A stretch of DNA of 64,000 nucleotides from a bacterium D16-36 (GCA_003611745.1 RAYF01000031.1:1-64000), one strand, 5' to 3'; shown: positions 18,134 to 27,970, counted from the stretch's first letter. The notes: generated by a model from the letters alone, not told the origin. Made by a program: numbers and translations.

Positions 18134-19804
18134 ATGCTTAAGAATCGTTTAATAAAGTTTTCGATTTTAATTTCTTTAGTCTTGTTGAACTTTAGTATGG
18201 CACCTAAAGTGTATGTGTTAGGTGCGACTTTAAATGAGACAAGCCAAGTGCATCCATCTTTAAATTATGAGATAGCTAGACTAGAAGAATCTGCAGTTAT
18301 GAAGCCTGCTGATGGGATTACAAAAGATCAGCCTTTTGCAGTTGGAACAGCAGGAAGTGAATATTTTAGGATTCCGGTTTTTACAGTTATGCAGGATGGA
18401 ACTTATGTTTGCGCTGCGGATGCACGATGGGATCACACGAGGGATGGCGGCGGTTCGGACATAATTTTTTCGATTTCTAAGGATGAGGGGAAAACATGGA
18501 CATATAGCTTTCCGTTTTATTTTGGGGACAGTGCTAATTCAAAAATTCCATTTTCAGAAGTGGCTACATTTATTGATCCAGAGTTGATTACTAAAGGGAA
18601 TACAATATGGTTATTTACAAATGCATATCCAGCTGGAGTGATGTCGGAGCAGAAATTTCCTGCAGTAGGGACAGGATATATTAATGTGGGGGGGATAATG
18701 CGGCTGGCTTTAACTGACAATTATGAAAATGCTGATAAAAATCCAAAAGAATCGGATATTAGTGTGTACCCTTATTATGTAGGAGATTTTGACAACGGAT
18801 ATGCACCTATATTAAAGCGTTTAGGGGGAGCGACTGCATACTGGGTAGACGAAGTCTATCATATTTATAAAAAAACGCCAGATGGTTTTGTGAAATTAGA
18901 GCAAAAGCAGGTGAATAGTGATGTGATTATAGGTCAGAATTGTTTTTTTAGGGACTCTATGTTTCATGTCTATAATACAACATACTTGTTTATGGCAAGG
19001 TCTGATGACAAAGGAAAAACATGGACATATAAGGTATTGAATCCACAGGTCAAAAGTGATGGGGATGCACAGCTTGTAACATCTCCCGGTAATGGACTGG
19101 TGCTGCGGGATGGGACGCTTGTGGCTAGTGTATGGGAAAGACCGGACGAGTTTGAGAATCCTAATGGATGGATTGCTTCAAATAATGATCGCAGTGGTTT
19201 TATTTATTCAAAAGATGATGGAGTTACGTGGGAAAGAATGGAGGGAATTGGAGTGTATTCCAATGAAAATCATATTGTTGAGTTGAATGATATATCGTTA
19301 AGAATGTTTTATCGATATGATGCAGAGGGGGGAAAGATATCATATATAGATACTAGAAGTGATGGTGCAGGATATACTTGGCGGGAAAACTGCCAATCAG
19401 AGCTGGAAGCAGATGTGGCATGTAATCTTAGTGTTTTATCATATTCTAAAACAGTTGGGGGGAGGCAGGTTATACTGATATCCTGCCCTGCCACAGTTAA
19501 AATTGGTAATATCAGGTATAAAGTGACTTCTGTAGCTGCAAATGCATTTAGGAATAATCGAAGGCTTAAGAAAGTAACACTTGGAGATGAGATTCAAAAA
19601 ATTGGTAAGGAAGCTTTTAAGGGATGCAGAAAGCTTGGAACGGTAAATATTAAATCAAAGAAATTGAAAAAAATTGGTAAGAATGCACTGAAAGGAATAA
19701 AACCAAATGCGAAGATTAATGTATTTTCGAATAAACTTAACGCATATAAGGCTTTATTCAGTGGAAAAGGACTAGGAAATAAAGTGCAGTGGAATAGGAA
19801 GTAA
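18134..19804 (+). CDS. Secreted sialidase (GH33-like) with C-terminal leucine-rich repeats
   Basis: A 556-residue exported protein. MLKNRLIKFSILISLVLLNF is a signal peptide. The catalytic beta-propeller begins with YFRIPVF (first Arg of the triad) and DARWDHTRDGG (catalytic Asp region). Asp-box repeats are SKDEGKTW, SDDKGKTW and SKDDGVTW. NENHIVELND and MFYRYDAEGG are candidates for the Glu and later Arg. The last ~110 residues are BspA-type leucine-rich repeats (VTSVAANAFRNNRRLKKVTL and IGKEAFKGCRKLGTVNI). The start at 18134 follows GGAGGAATT. It sits inside a nonulosonate-biosynthesis operon, so it may trim or recycle the cell's own glycan rather than only forage on host sialic acid. No lectin (CBM40) domain or sortase motif is visible. 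Confidence 0.82.
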   Translation: MLKNRLIKFSILISLVLLNFSMAPKVYVLGATLNETSQVHPSLNYEIARLEESAVMKPADGITKDQPFAVGTAGSEYFRIPVFTVMQDGTYVCAADARWDHTRDGGGSDIIFSISKDEGKTWTYSFPFYFGDSANSKIPFSEVATFIDPELITKGNTIWLFTNAYPAGVMSEQKFPAVGTGYINVGGIMRLALTDNYENADKNPKESDISVYPYYVGDFDNGYAPILKRLGGATAYWVDEVYHIYKKTPDGFVKLEQKQVNSDVIIGQNCFFRDSMFHVYNTTYLFMARSDDKGKTWTYKVLNPQVKSDGDAQLVTSPGNGLVLRDGTLVASVWERPDEFENPNGWIASNNDRSGFIYSKDDGVTWERMEGIGVYSNENHIVELNDISLRMFYRYDAEGGKISYIDTRSDGAGYTWRENCQSELEADVACNLSVLSYSKTVGGRQVILISCPATVKIGNIRYKVTSVAANAFRNNRRLKKVTLGDEIQKIGKEAFKGCRKLGTVNIKSKKLKKIGKNALKGIKPNAKINVFSNKLNAYKALFSGKGLGNKVQWNRK

Positions 19805-19873
19805 TGGTATGGCTTAAGTGAAAACATTAGTATGTTTTTGATGGGCGAGCAGGCAGTGAGGTAATATTGGATT

Positions 19874-21313
19874 GTGAAAACAGGTTTATCAGATATATTT
19901 AGGAAGTTTTTTTCAAATTCAGGTATTGTAAAAAAGGGAATTTTAAGCCTGATAGGAACATTCCTTATCAAGGCAGTTAATTTAATTAGCATCCCGGTTT
20001 TTTCAAGATTAATGAGTACTGATGAATATGGAGATATCAGTATATTTATGACATATGTCAGTATATTTGTTGTTTTATTAGGTCTGGATTTTGATGGGGC
20101 TGTGTCAAGAGGATGCTTGGATTTTAAGGATAGAAAAAATCAATTTTTATCTGTAGGTGTTGCATTTACAGGATTTTATACACTTATCATTATTTGTTTT
20201 ATTAATTTGTTCCATTCCTTTTTTTGCAAGCTGTTATCAATAGATTGGTTTCAATTGAATGTGTTGCTGCTTTATAGTTATGCATCTTTCCTGATTTCTT
20301 ATATTTCTGCGGAGTATATATTTTATTTTAATTATAAAATGAATACTCTGCTGAGCATGGTGGTAGCACTTTGTAATTTTGGGGTATCGGTGTTACTGAT
20401 AAAGAGCATTTATAGTGATAACCGTTTTTTAGGGAGGATGCTGGGGGCATCTATGCCAACGATTTTGATTGCTGCCGGAGTATTTATATATTTGTTGAAC
20501 AGAGGCAGGGATTTTTGTCATAAGAAATACGTTTGCTATTTTATGAAATTGGGAATTCCGGTTGTGCCCCACAGTCTGGCTCATCTGGTACTAAGTAATT
20601 CTGACAAAGTAATGATTAGCAGTATTATAAGTTCGGGGGCAAATGGGATTTACAGCCTTGTTTATAATGTTGGATGGATGTTAGCTGTGTTGACAGAAGC
20701 ATTGAATAATGTATGGATTCCATGGATGTTCCGGAAAATGGAAGCTGGAGATACCGGACTGTTAAGGAAAGCATTTAGTATTTATATGGCAGGTTTTGCT
20801 GTGATAACGATTTGTTTAGAGGCTGTTTCCCCGGAGATTGTGATGTTGATTTCACCGTCTGGCTATTGGGATGGGATTCGTATCGTTATCTGGATTGTCT
20901 TTTCTTCTTTTCTAAGTTTTATGTATATATTATATGTGAATCTGGAGTTTTATGAGAAAAAGACTTTTTTGATACCGGTTGGGACTGTTATGGCGGCAGC
21001 AATTAATATTATATTAAATGTCTGTTTTCTTAAAGAATATGGTTACGAGTTTGCTGCTATTTCAACAGTATTGTCATATTTTGCTTTGGTGGTATTCCAT
21101 ATGTGTATGGTGGTATTTGTTTTAAGAAAAAAGATTATTCATAGTGGTTTGTTTATTTTCTTTATAGCATTTGTTTTGGGAATTTCACTGGTATTTCAGG
21201 TATTCCTTGATAAACTGCTGGTGCGGATACTGGTAATGGCGGCCAGTGTACTTTTGATTGGTTTTGGAAGTCTGATTTCTTTCAAAAGGCTTAAAGATAT
21301 AAATAAGAGTTGA
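19874..21313 (+). CDS. Second oligosaccharide flippase (Wzx-like)
   Basis: A 479-residue polytopic membrane protein. RKFFSNSGIVKKGILSLIGT and PVFSRLMSTDEYGD are typical of Wzx/RfbX flippases, and some 13 hydrophobic helices are visible. SNSDKVMISSIISSGANGIY corresponds to the mid-protein conserved region. It starts at a GTG with only a weak GAGG site about twelve bases upstream, so the start is uncertain. Placed between the sialidase and the nonulosonate module, it is likely the exporter of the glycan made by this operon, separate from the leftward operon's flippase at 300. Confidence 0.83.
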   Translation: MKTGLSDIFRKFFSNSGIVKKGILSLIGTFLIKAVNLISIPVFSRLMSTDEYGDISIFMTYVSIFVVLLGLDFDGAVSRGCLDFKDRKNQFLSVGVAFTGFYTLIIICFINLFHSFFCKLLSIDWFQLNVLLLYSYASFLISYISAEYIFYFNYKMNTLLSMVVALCNFGVSVLLIKSIYSDNRFLGRMLGASMPTILIAAGVFIYLLNRGRDFCHKKYVCYFMKLGIPVVPHSLAHLVLSNSDKVMISSIISSGANGIYSLVYNVGWMLAVLTEALNNVWIPWMFRKMEAGDTGLLRKAFSIYMAGFAVITICLEAVSPEIVMLISPSGYWDGIRIVIWIVFSSFLSFMYILYVNLEFYEKKTFLIPVGTVMAAAINIILNVCFLKEYGYEFAAISTVLSYFALVVFHMCMVVFVLRKKIIHSGLFIFFIAFVLGISLVFQVFLDKLLVRILVMAASVLLIGFGSLISFKRLKDINKS

Positions 21314-21360
21314 GCAGGAAAATTTAATTATTTTAGAATTTATAAACAGATAGAAATTAT

Positions 21361-22365
21361 ATGGAGAGGCAGGTTTTGCAAAATATGAAGAAAGTATTAG
21401 TTACTGGTGCAGATGGATTTATTGGAAGCCATTTAACAGAGGAATTAGTGAAGAAAGGCTACAGCGTGAAAGCGTTTGCTTTATACAATTCATTTAATAC
21501 ATGGGGATGGCTGGACACCCTTCCAAAGGATGTTATGGAAGGTGTTGAAGTTTTTACAGGTGATGTCAGGGATCCGAATGGGGTACGCACGGCTATGCAG
21601 GATGTGGATGAAGTATTTCATCTGGCAGCGCTTATTGCAATTCCCTTTAGTTATCATTCTCCGGATTCTTATGTAGACACAAATATCAAGGGTACGCTGA
21701 ATGTATTGCAGGCAGCGAGGGATTTAAGGACAGAGAGGATTCTGGTTACCTCTACATCTGAGGTGTATGGAACTGCGCAGTATGTTCCGATTGATGAAAA
21801 ACATCCATATCAGGGGCAGTCTCCTTATTCTGCAACTAAGATTGGGGCAGACCGTCTGGCGGAGAGCTTTTACCGCAGCTTTAATCTGCCGGTATCTATC
21901 GTAAGACCTTTTAATACGTATGGACCGAGGCAGTCTGCACGGGCAGTGATTCCAACGATTATATCACAGCTTTTAGCCGGAAAGGAAGAGATTAAACTTG
22001 GCTCGCTTACGCCGACAAGGGATTTTAATTATGTAAAGGATACTGCAGCCGGGTTTATAGCGATAGCAGAATCTGATAAAACAATTGGGCAGGAAATCAA
22101 TATAGCGACGCAGCAGGAAATCTCAATTGGGGCTTTGGCAAAAGAAATCATTTCACAGATTAATCCGGAGGCACGGATTGTATGCGATGAGCAGAGGCTG
22201 CGCCCGGAGAAAAGTGAGGTGAACCGTTTGCTTGGTTCAAATAAAAAGATTAAGGAATTAACAGACTGGAAGCAGAGTTACACATTTGAGGAGGGAATTG
22301 CAGAGACGATTGCGTGGATTCGGGAGCATATGGAAGCGTATAAAACGGATATTTATAATGTTTAG
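21361..22365 (+). CDS. legB: NAD-dependent 4,6-dehydratase LegB (nonulosonate pathway)
   Basis: A 334-residue extended short-chain dehydrogenase. KKVLVTGADGFIGSHL is the NAD-binding glycine motif, TSTSEVYG holds the catalytic Thr/Ser region, and YSATKIGADRLAE holds the Tyr-x3-Lys pair. The sequence after it (VRPFNTYGPRQSARAVIPT) is characteristic of the LegB subgroup that dehydrates a UDP- or GDP-N-acetylglucosamine to the 4-keto-6-deoxy sugar. It is first of a tight block legB-legC-ptmE-legG with higher GC and stronger codon bias than the genes after 25.9 kb, suggesting that this block moved as a unit. The start could alternatively be at 21385. Confidence 0.9.
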   Translation: MERQVLQNMKKVLVTGADGFIGSHLTEELVKKGYSVKAFALYNSFNTWGWLDTLPKDVMEGVEVFTGDVRDPNGVRTAMQDVDEVFHLAALIAIPFSYHSPDSYVDTNIKGTLNVLQAARDLRTERILVTSTSEVYGTAQYVPIDEKHPYQGQSPYSATKIGADRLAESFYRSFNLPVSIVRPFNTYGPRQSARAVIPTIISQLLAGKEEIKLGSLTPTRDFNYVKDTAAGFIAIAESDKTIGQEINIATQQEISIGALAKEIISQINPEARIVCDEQRLRPEKSEVNRLLGSNKKIKELTDWKQSYTFEEGIAETIAWIREHMEAYKTDIYNV

Positions 22366-22420
22366 CAGGCAGGGGAAGCTGGGAACATAGAGCGCTTTTT
22401 GTTGGAAAGGGGGATTTTTG

Positions 22421-23605
22421 ATGGGACGGTTTGTACCATTATCAATACCTAATTTCGAGGGTAATGAGAGGAAATATGTAGATGATGCTATCGGGCAGGG
22501 CTGGGTTTCTACTGGTGGGGCATATATTTCAGAATTAGAGAATGAGTTGGCAGAGTTTTTAAAAACGGACAGTGTAGCAGCCTGCCAAAGCGGGACATCT
22601 GGGTTGCATTTATCACTGATTGAATGTGGAGTACAGCCGGGCGATATGGTCTTGGTGCCAACGCTTACTTTTATTGCAGCGGTAAATCCTGTTCGGTATC
22701 AGTTTGCAAATCCGGTGTTTATTGATTGTGATGACAGTCTCTGCATGGATCCGGATAAGCTGCGGATGTTTTGTGAGAGGGAATGCAGGCTGGAAAATGG
22801 AATTCTGGTTCACAGGCTTTCGGGAAAATGCGTGAAGGCCATTATAGTTGTACATGTATTTGGAAATCTTGCAGATATGGAAAAGATTATGGAGGTGGCA
22901 TCAGAATATCATTTAAAGGTGATAGAGGATGCTACGGAAGCGCTGGGTACTTATTATATAGAGGGGCGCTATGCCGGGAAATATGCGGGGACAATTGGTG
23001 ATTTCGGGGCATATTCCTTTAATGGAAATAAGATTATCACTACTGGAGGCGGAGGTGCAGTTACTGCGAAGGATGCGCAGACAGTAGGGCATATGAGGTA
23101 TTTGTCCACGCAGTCTAAGGATGATGCACAGTATTATGTCCACCATGAGGTAGGATATAATTACCGGATGACGAATCTTCAGGCTGCTTTGGGTGTGGCG
23201 CAGTTGGAAGAATTGCCAGAATTTATTGAGAGAAAGCATAGAAATTATGAATTGTATCAGGAATATTTCAAAGGCTTTTCTTTAGGGAAGCTGCTTGAAT
23301 TCCGAAGTGGTACATATTCAAATCAGTGGTTCTATTCATTAGAGATTCCGATGGATAGAATTCAGGGGACATTACGGGACATTATTATGCGGCTGCAGGA
23401 GCTGGGAGTCCAGACAAGGGCAATCTGGCAGCTGATTCATGAGCAAATCCCATATAAAGAGGAGATTTCTTATCAGATTGAGAGAGCTTCTTATTATAGC
23501 TCCTGTATTTTGAATATTCCATGCAGCACGCAGCTTACGGAAGATGATATCAGTTACGCAGCAAGGCAGATTAAAAAAGTTCTTGGAGAAATGGAAGATG
23601 AGTAG
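22421..23605 (+). CDS. legC: PLP-dependent aminotransferase LegC
   Basis: A 394-residue DegT/DnrJ/EryC1-family aminotransferase. VPLSIPNFEGNERKYVDDAI at the N-terminus is typical of LegC. VIEDATEALGTY gives the PLP-pyridine Asp, and FNGNKIITTGGGG gives the Schiff-base Lys near residue 205. It aminates C4 of the 4-keto-6-deoxy sugar made by LegB. A GGAAAGGGGG site precedes the ATG at 22421. It overlaps the next gene by eight bases. Confidence 0.9.
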   Translation: MGRFVPLSIPNFEGNERKYVDDAIGQGWVSTGGAYISELENELAEFLKTDSVAACQSGTSGLHLSLIECGVQPGDMVLVPTLTFIAAVNPVRYQFANPVFIDCDDSLCMDPDKLRMFCERECRLENGILVHRLSGKCVKAIIVVHVFGNLADMEKIMEVASEYHLKVIEDATEALGTYYIEGRYAGKYAGTIGDFGAYSFNGNKIITTGGGGAVTAKDAQTVGHMRYLSTQSKDDAQYYVHHEVGYNYRMTNLQAALGVAQLEELPEFIERKHRNYELYQEYFKGFSLGKLLEFRSGTYSNQWFYSLEIPMDRIQGTLRDIIMRLQELGVQTRAIWQLIHEQIPYKEEISYQIERASYYSSCILNIPCSTQLTEDDISYAARQIKKVLGEMEDE

Positions 23606-24668
23606 GAAAAATCTTAGCGCATTTATAGGAGAAAGCAGCCTTTCTATTGTGGAGGCGATGGAGAAGATAGACGTAAATGTCAGGGGAATATTGTTTGTTG
23701 TAAATGAGGAAAAGAAACTTGTAGGGAGTATTACAGATGGGGATATTCGTCGCTGGCTTATCAGTACGGGGGATTTGTCGGTGCAGATTTCTAAAATTAT
23801 GAACCATTCCCCTAAGTATCTCTGTCAGGCGGACAGAACACGGGCTATGGATTTTATGAGAAAGGAATCCATTACAGCGCTTCCCATTTTGGATGTAAAG
23901 CAGAGGATTCAGGATATCATCTTTTTGTCAGACAAGCCGGTAGATGAAGAACAGGAAAATGCTTTGGAGGGTGTTCCTATCGTTATTATGGCGGGTGGAA
24001 AAGGTACGCGTTTGTATCCATTCACAAAGATTTTTCCGAAACCGTTAATACCTGTTGGTGATATCCCAATTATTGAGAGGATTATTGAGCGTTTCCGGAA
24101 CTATGGAGCTTCGGAATACTATATGACGGTAAATTACAAAAAGAATATGATTAAGTCGTATTTTTCGGATTTGGCTCCGGAATATTCGGTTAAATACGTG
24201 GAAGAGGACAAGCCTCTGGGAACAGCGGGCAGTTTAAGGCTTATCAGGAGAAAGTTTGATGTTCCAGTAATTGTGACGAATTGTGACATACTGATTAATG
24301 CGGATTACTCCAATATTTACCGCTATCATGTAGAGTCTGGAAATGCCCTGACTATTGTATCTGCTCTGAAAAATACAGTGATTCCTTATGGAGTGTTATA
24401 TTCAGGTGAGCATGGTATTGTGACTTCAATGGAAGAAAAACCTAAAATGTCTTATTTTGTGAATACCGGGATGTATATATTAAATCCGGAATTGCTTAAC
24501 AGAATACCGGAAGGCGAAGTATACCATATGACGGATCTTGCAAATGAATTGATAACGGAAGGAATTAATATAGGTATGTATCCGATTAGTGAAGATTCTT
24601 TCTTAGATATGGGAGAGTTTGAAGAAATGCGCAGGATGGAAGAGAAGCTGAAAGCAGGTGGTGTATGA
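23598..24668 (+). CDS. CBS-domain nucleotidyltransferase (PtmE-like)
   Basis: A 356-residue protein with an N-terminal pair of CBS domains (LFVVNEEKKLVGSITDGDIR and a second repeat to about residue 115). A nucleotidyltransferase domain follows, beginning VPIVIMAGGKGTRLYPFTK with the dinucleotide-binding loop. VTNCDILINADYSN gives the metal-binding Asp. In Campylobacter jejuni the homologous PtmE is a glucosamine-1-phosphate guanylyltransferase that feeds legionaminic acid synthesis through GDP-linked intermediates. This gene is expected to do the same here. The start at 23598 overlaps legC by eight bases and is where CBS similarity begins. Confidence 0.82.
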   Translation: MSRKNLSAFIGESSLSIVEAMEKIDVNVRGILFVVNEEKKLVGSITDGDIRRWLISTGDLSVQISKIMNHSPKYLCQADRTRAMDFMRKESITALPILDVKQRIQDIIFLSDKPVDEEQENALEGVPIVIMAGGKGTRLYPFTKIFPKPLIPVGDIPIIERIIERFRNYGASEYYMTVNYKKNMIKSYFSDLAPEYSVKYVEEDKPLGTAGSLRLIRRKFDVPVIVTNCDILINADYSNIYRYHVESGNALTIVSALKNTVIPYGVLYSGEHGIVTSMEEKPKMSYFVNTGMYILNPELLNRIPEGEVYHMTDLANELITEGINIGMYPISEDSFLDMGEFEEMRRMEEKLKAGGV

Positions 24669-25783
24669 AGAAGATGTGTTTTGTCACAGCAGCTCGTTCT
24701 GAGTATGGTTTATTAAAATGGTTAATGTCAGATGTGGATAAATGTGATGAGTTTGAGCTTCAAATTATTGTGACTGGAGGGCACTTGTCTTATGAACAGG
24801 GGCATACAGTTGATCATATTATTGAAGATGGTTTTGGTATTACCTGTACCGTGGATGTAGGTCTTGATACATCATCCACAGCAAGAATTGCTGAATCTAT
24901 GGCGCGTATGGCAGAGGGTTTTGCAAAAGCGTTTGAAGAGATGAAGCCGGATTATCTTGTAGTATTAGGGGATCGGTATGAGTTGCTGCCTATATGCAAT
25001 ACGGCTTTTGTTATGCGGATTCCTATTATTCATATTTCTGGCGGCGATATAACAGAAGGAGCAATTGATGATGGTATCCGCAATGCAGTGACTATGCTTG
25101 CCAGCTATCATTTTCCAGGTACACGGGGTGCAGCAGATAACATAATACGTATGCGTGGCAGCGAAGAAAATATATGGGCGGTCGGTGAGCCGGGACTTGA
25201 TTCGTTCAACAGGGAGACTATGCTGAACCGAAAGGAATTGGCTGTCAATCTGAATTTAGATGAGAATAAAAAATGGGGTCTTATGACATATCATGCAGAA
25301 ACAAAAGAAAGTATGGAATATAATTTATGTAGCGTGGAAATGTGTATTGAGGCATTAGTCCAACAGGATGATTTTCAGACAATCATTACTTATGCCAATG
25401 CCGACTTCGGTGGGAAGCAAATTAATGAATTTATTGAGAAAAAGGCTCAAAAATATGCAGATAAGATTAAAGTCATCCCTTCTATGGGGAATATAAGGTA
25501 TTTGAGTTTTATGCATCAGGCAAGTTTTGTTATTGGCAATTCAAGCAGTGGTATTGTAGAAGCACCATTTCTGAATATACCAGTAATAAATATTGGAAAT
25601 AGGCAGAAGGGAAGGCATCTATGTGATAATATATATCAGTGCAATCCTACGAAATCAGAAATCACTAAAGCAATCCATGAAATTACGGATGGAAAGTACA
25701 TTATGGCAAAAGATTTAAATTATTGGGGTGATGGACATACCAGCGAAAAAATATTACAGATTTTGAAAAAAGAACTATTCTGA
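24665..25783 (+). CDS. legG: Hydrolysing sugar-nucleotide 2-epimerase LegG/NeuC-type
   Basis: A 372-residue GT-B-fold enzyme. CFVTAARSEYGLLKWLM at the start, DYLVVLGDRYELLP and HISGGDITEGAIDD in the middle, and FVIGNSSSGIVEAP near residue 297 are hallmarks of hydrolysing UDP-N-acetylglucosamine 2-epimerases. It releases the nucleotide and gives the 6-deoxymannose-type diacetamido sugar that LegI condenses with PEP. It overlaps the ptmE-like gene by four bases (ATGA). A 122-bp gap follows, the first sizeable gap in this block. Confidence 0.9.
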   Translation: MKKMCFVTAARSEYGLLKWLMSDVDKCDEFELQIIVTGGHLSYEQGHTVDHIIEDGFGITCTVDVGLDTSSTARIAESMARMAEGFAKAFEEMKPDYLVVLGDRYELLPICNTAFVMRIPIIHISGGDITEGAIDDGIRNAVTMLASYHFPGTRGAADNIIRMRGSEENIWAVGEPGLDSFNRETMLNRKELAVNLNLDENKKWGLMTYHAETKESMEYNLCSVEMCIEALVQQDDFQTIITYANADFGGKQINEFIEKKAQKYADKIKVIPSMGNIRYLSFMHQASFVIGNSSSGIVEAPFLNIPVINIGNRQKGRHLCDNIYQCNPTKSEITKAIHEITDGKYIMAKDLNYWGDGHTSEKILQILKKELF

Positions 25784-25905
25784 TAATTTAGGAACCGTAT
25801 AGAAATAAATTTACAGTTATATTCAGAAAATGTTGTGATATATGTCACTTCCTAAATCGGAATTAATAAGTTTATTTTGTGGCAGTTCTTTATGGAGGTG
25901 TGTAA

Positions 25906-26979
25906 ATGTGTAAAATTATTGGTGGAGAGTTTGCAATACATCCAAAGGGTTTTGAGACATTTGATAATACTTCATATTTACAATCTATTGATTATTCATC
26001 TGGGAGATGTGGATTGTATGCGATACTGAAGGATATAGAATCCCTGAGGAAAAAACGGGGGGGTATTTTACTGCCGAATTATCTTTGTGCGTCAATAACT
26101 AATACTATTATAGATGCAGGGTGGAATTATAAATTTTACGATGTGTCAGATGATTTGCAAATTGAAACAGAAAGTATTGAAAGAATACTATGTAACTTGG
26201 ATTTTAATGTTATTCTACTTATCAATTATTTTGGAATGGCAAGTCTTTCTGAAATTGTGAGCCATATAAGAACTTGTTATACAAATATTATTATTATAGT
26301 AGATAGTGTTCAGGCATTTTATAATCAGCGTATAGAAGGTGCTGATTATAATTTTACAAGTCTTAGAAAATGGTTCCCATGTCCAGATGGTGCAATAGTA
26401 GCGAAAGCGTCTGGATATCCAATAAAACCTGTGCCCTTGAACGAAAACATGTGGGCACAATATAAGATGGCCGGAAATTTGCTAAAAAGTTATTCGTATT
26501 ATATAGATGATAGGATATCATTAAATTTAATTGAAAGAGGAGAGGATTTGTTGGATAAAAACTACTTGTCCGTATGCAGTGAGGCAAGCAAAAAAATCAT
26601 GAATTTCCTTAATCTAGAAGAGATTGCAGAAATTAGAAAGAAAAATGCAGGGGTTTTGCATAGGGAACTGGTCCAAATGGGTATCAGGCATTTATATTCT
26701 GAAAGCGAGGTTCCATTATTTATCCCAATTTTTATTGATTATAGGGATACTGTGCAGAAATATTTTTATAGAAATAACATATTTACACCAAAACATTGGC
26801 CGTATATTAGTGAGAATGTTAATGGCATAAATAATTTGTATAGCAGAGAACTTTCACTCATATGTGACCAGAGATATGATGAAGAAGATATGATGCGGCA
26901 GATAGCAGTTTTGAAGGCTGCTAAGAAACAGATGGGAGAGGATAGAAATGGAAATTTTATTAACACAAAAGTGGAATGA
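25906..26979 (+). CDS. Divergent DegT-like PLP aminotransferase-fold protein
   Basis: A 357-residue protein with the architecture of fold-type I aminotransferases. SGRCGLYAIL corresponds to the phosphate-binding entry, IIIVDSVQAF carries the pyridine-contacting Asp near residue 130, and FTSLRKWFPCPDGA carries a candidate Schiff-base Lys near residue 155. It is far from LegC in sequence. It may aminate a second sugar or act as a dehydratase-type DegT enzyme; I cannot assign the substrate. GGAGGTGTG precedes the ATG. It overlaps the FemAB-like gene by 32 bases. A CG7 run at 26056-26063 lies within it and is in frame. Confidence 0.6.
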   Translation: MCKIIGGEFAIHPKGFETFDNTSYLQSIDYSSGRCGLYAILKDIESLRKKRGGILLPNYLCASITNTIIDAGWNYKFYDVSDDLQIETESIERILCNLDFNVILLINYFGMASLSEIVSHIRTCYTNIIIIVDSVQAFYNQRIEGADYNFTSLRKWFPCPDGAIVAKASGYPIKPVPLNENMWAQYKMAGNLLKSYSYYIDDRISLNLIERGEDLLDKNYLSVCSEASKKIMNFLNLEEIAEIRKKNAGVLHRELVQMGIRHLYSESEVPLFIPIFIDYRDTVQKYFYRNNIFTPKHWPYISENVNGINNLYSRELSLICDQRYDEEDMMRQIAVLKAAKKQMGEDRNGNFINTKVE

Positions 26980-27970
26980 TTTTTTGGATAAGTTTGATGT
27001 CCAGCATAAGGATCTCTACTATTGTGAAGAATATGTTAAATTATATGAGACGGAAGAAGGAAAGGCATTTTGTGCAGTTTGTTATGAAAACAATGCTATT
27101 CTGCTTATGCCATTTATAAGAAGGCAGGTAGGGGATTATTTTGATTTTGAGACTGCATACGGTTATGGTGGCTTAATATCTAATATTGATGACGGCTGCT
27201 GGATTGAAAATGCTATAGAAGAGATGGAGAAATTTTTGATACAAGAAAATTATGTTTGTGGTTTTTTGAGATTTCATTGTCTTCTGGAAAATGCTGAGTT
27301 TTGCAAAAGGCATTTTCAGGTTATTTTTGACAGAAATACTGTTGCCATCAATACTGCATTGCCCGAAGGGGAAATATGGTCTGGACAAATTACATCAAAA
27401 AACCGGAATATGATACGTAAAGCTGAAAAAAATGGATTGATATATAAAGCTGAATATACGTTTGATTCTCTGGAGGAGTTTATAAAATTATATAATGCAA
27501 CGATGGAACGTCTTGGTGCAGATGATTTTTATTTTTTTAATAAGCAGTATTATTACGATTTTGTAGAGAGGTTCAAGGGAAGTGCATTTCTTGGTACGGT
27601 CAGAAAGGAGGAGAAGCTGATTGGTGCTGCCTTATTTATGCACTCACCCATATATGGGCATTATCATCTGGAGGGAAGTGATCGTGAATATTCCAGTCTT
27701 GGGGTAAATAATCTATTGTTGTGGAAATCAGCAGTGGAAATGCATAACCTTGGAGTAAAAGAATTTCATCTTGGTGGTGGAAGCAGTTCAGAATCCGATA
27801 ATTCGCTGCTCAAATTTAAAAAATCTTTTAGTAATAATTTAAAAAAATTTTATATTGGCAAATGGATATTGAATGAAGAAAAATATTTTAATCTGAAACA
27901 GGCATGGATGAAAAAAAATCCGGAAAAGGTTGAAAAATATGGAAATTTGCTTTTGTGTTATCGTTATTAA
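26948..27970 (+). CDS. FemAB/GNAT-like aminoacyl- or acyltransferase
   Basis: A 340-residue protein of double-GNAT FemAB type. The first ~110 residues (EILLTQKWNDFLDKFDVQHK, then AILLMPFIRRQVGDYFDFETA) and the later KNRNMIRKAEKNGL and LGVNNLLLWKSAVEMHNLG match the acceptor and donor lobes of this family. In peptidoglycan synthesis such enzymes use aminoacyl-tRNA. In glycan loci they are thought to attach amino acids or acyl groups to amino sugars. Together with the preceding PLP enzyme it could build and then acylate an amino group on the glycan. That is inference. Confidence 0.6.
   Translation: MEILLTQKWNDFLDKFDVQHKDLYYCEEYVKLYETEEGKAFCAVCYENNAILLMPFIRRQVGDYFDFETAYGYGGLISNIDDGCWIENAIEEMEKFLIQENYVCGFLRFHCLLENAEFCKRHFQVIFDRNTVAINTALPEGEIWSGQITSKNRNMIRKAEKNGLIYKAEYTFDSLEEFIKLYNATMERLGADDFYFFNKQYYYDFVERFKGSAFLGTVRKEEKLIGAALFMHSPIYGHYHLEGSDREYSSLGVNNLLLWKSAVEMHNLGVKEFHLGGGSSSESDNSLLKFKKSFSNNLKKFYIGKWILNEEKYFNLKQAWMKKNPEKVEKYGNLLLCYRY

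Noticed and set aside
26056-26063. CG7 run inside the DegT-like gene as a second phase-variation tract
   Set aside because: Seven G is short, the frame is intact and the residues (RGG) are compatible with the fold; no evidence of switching.
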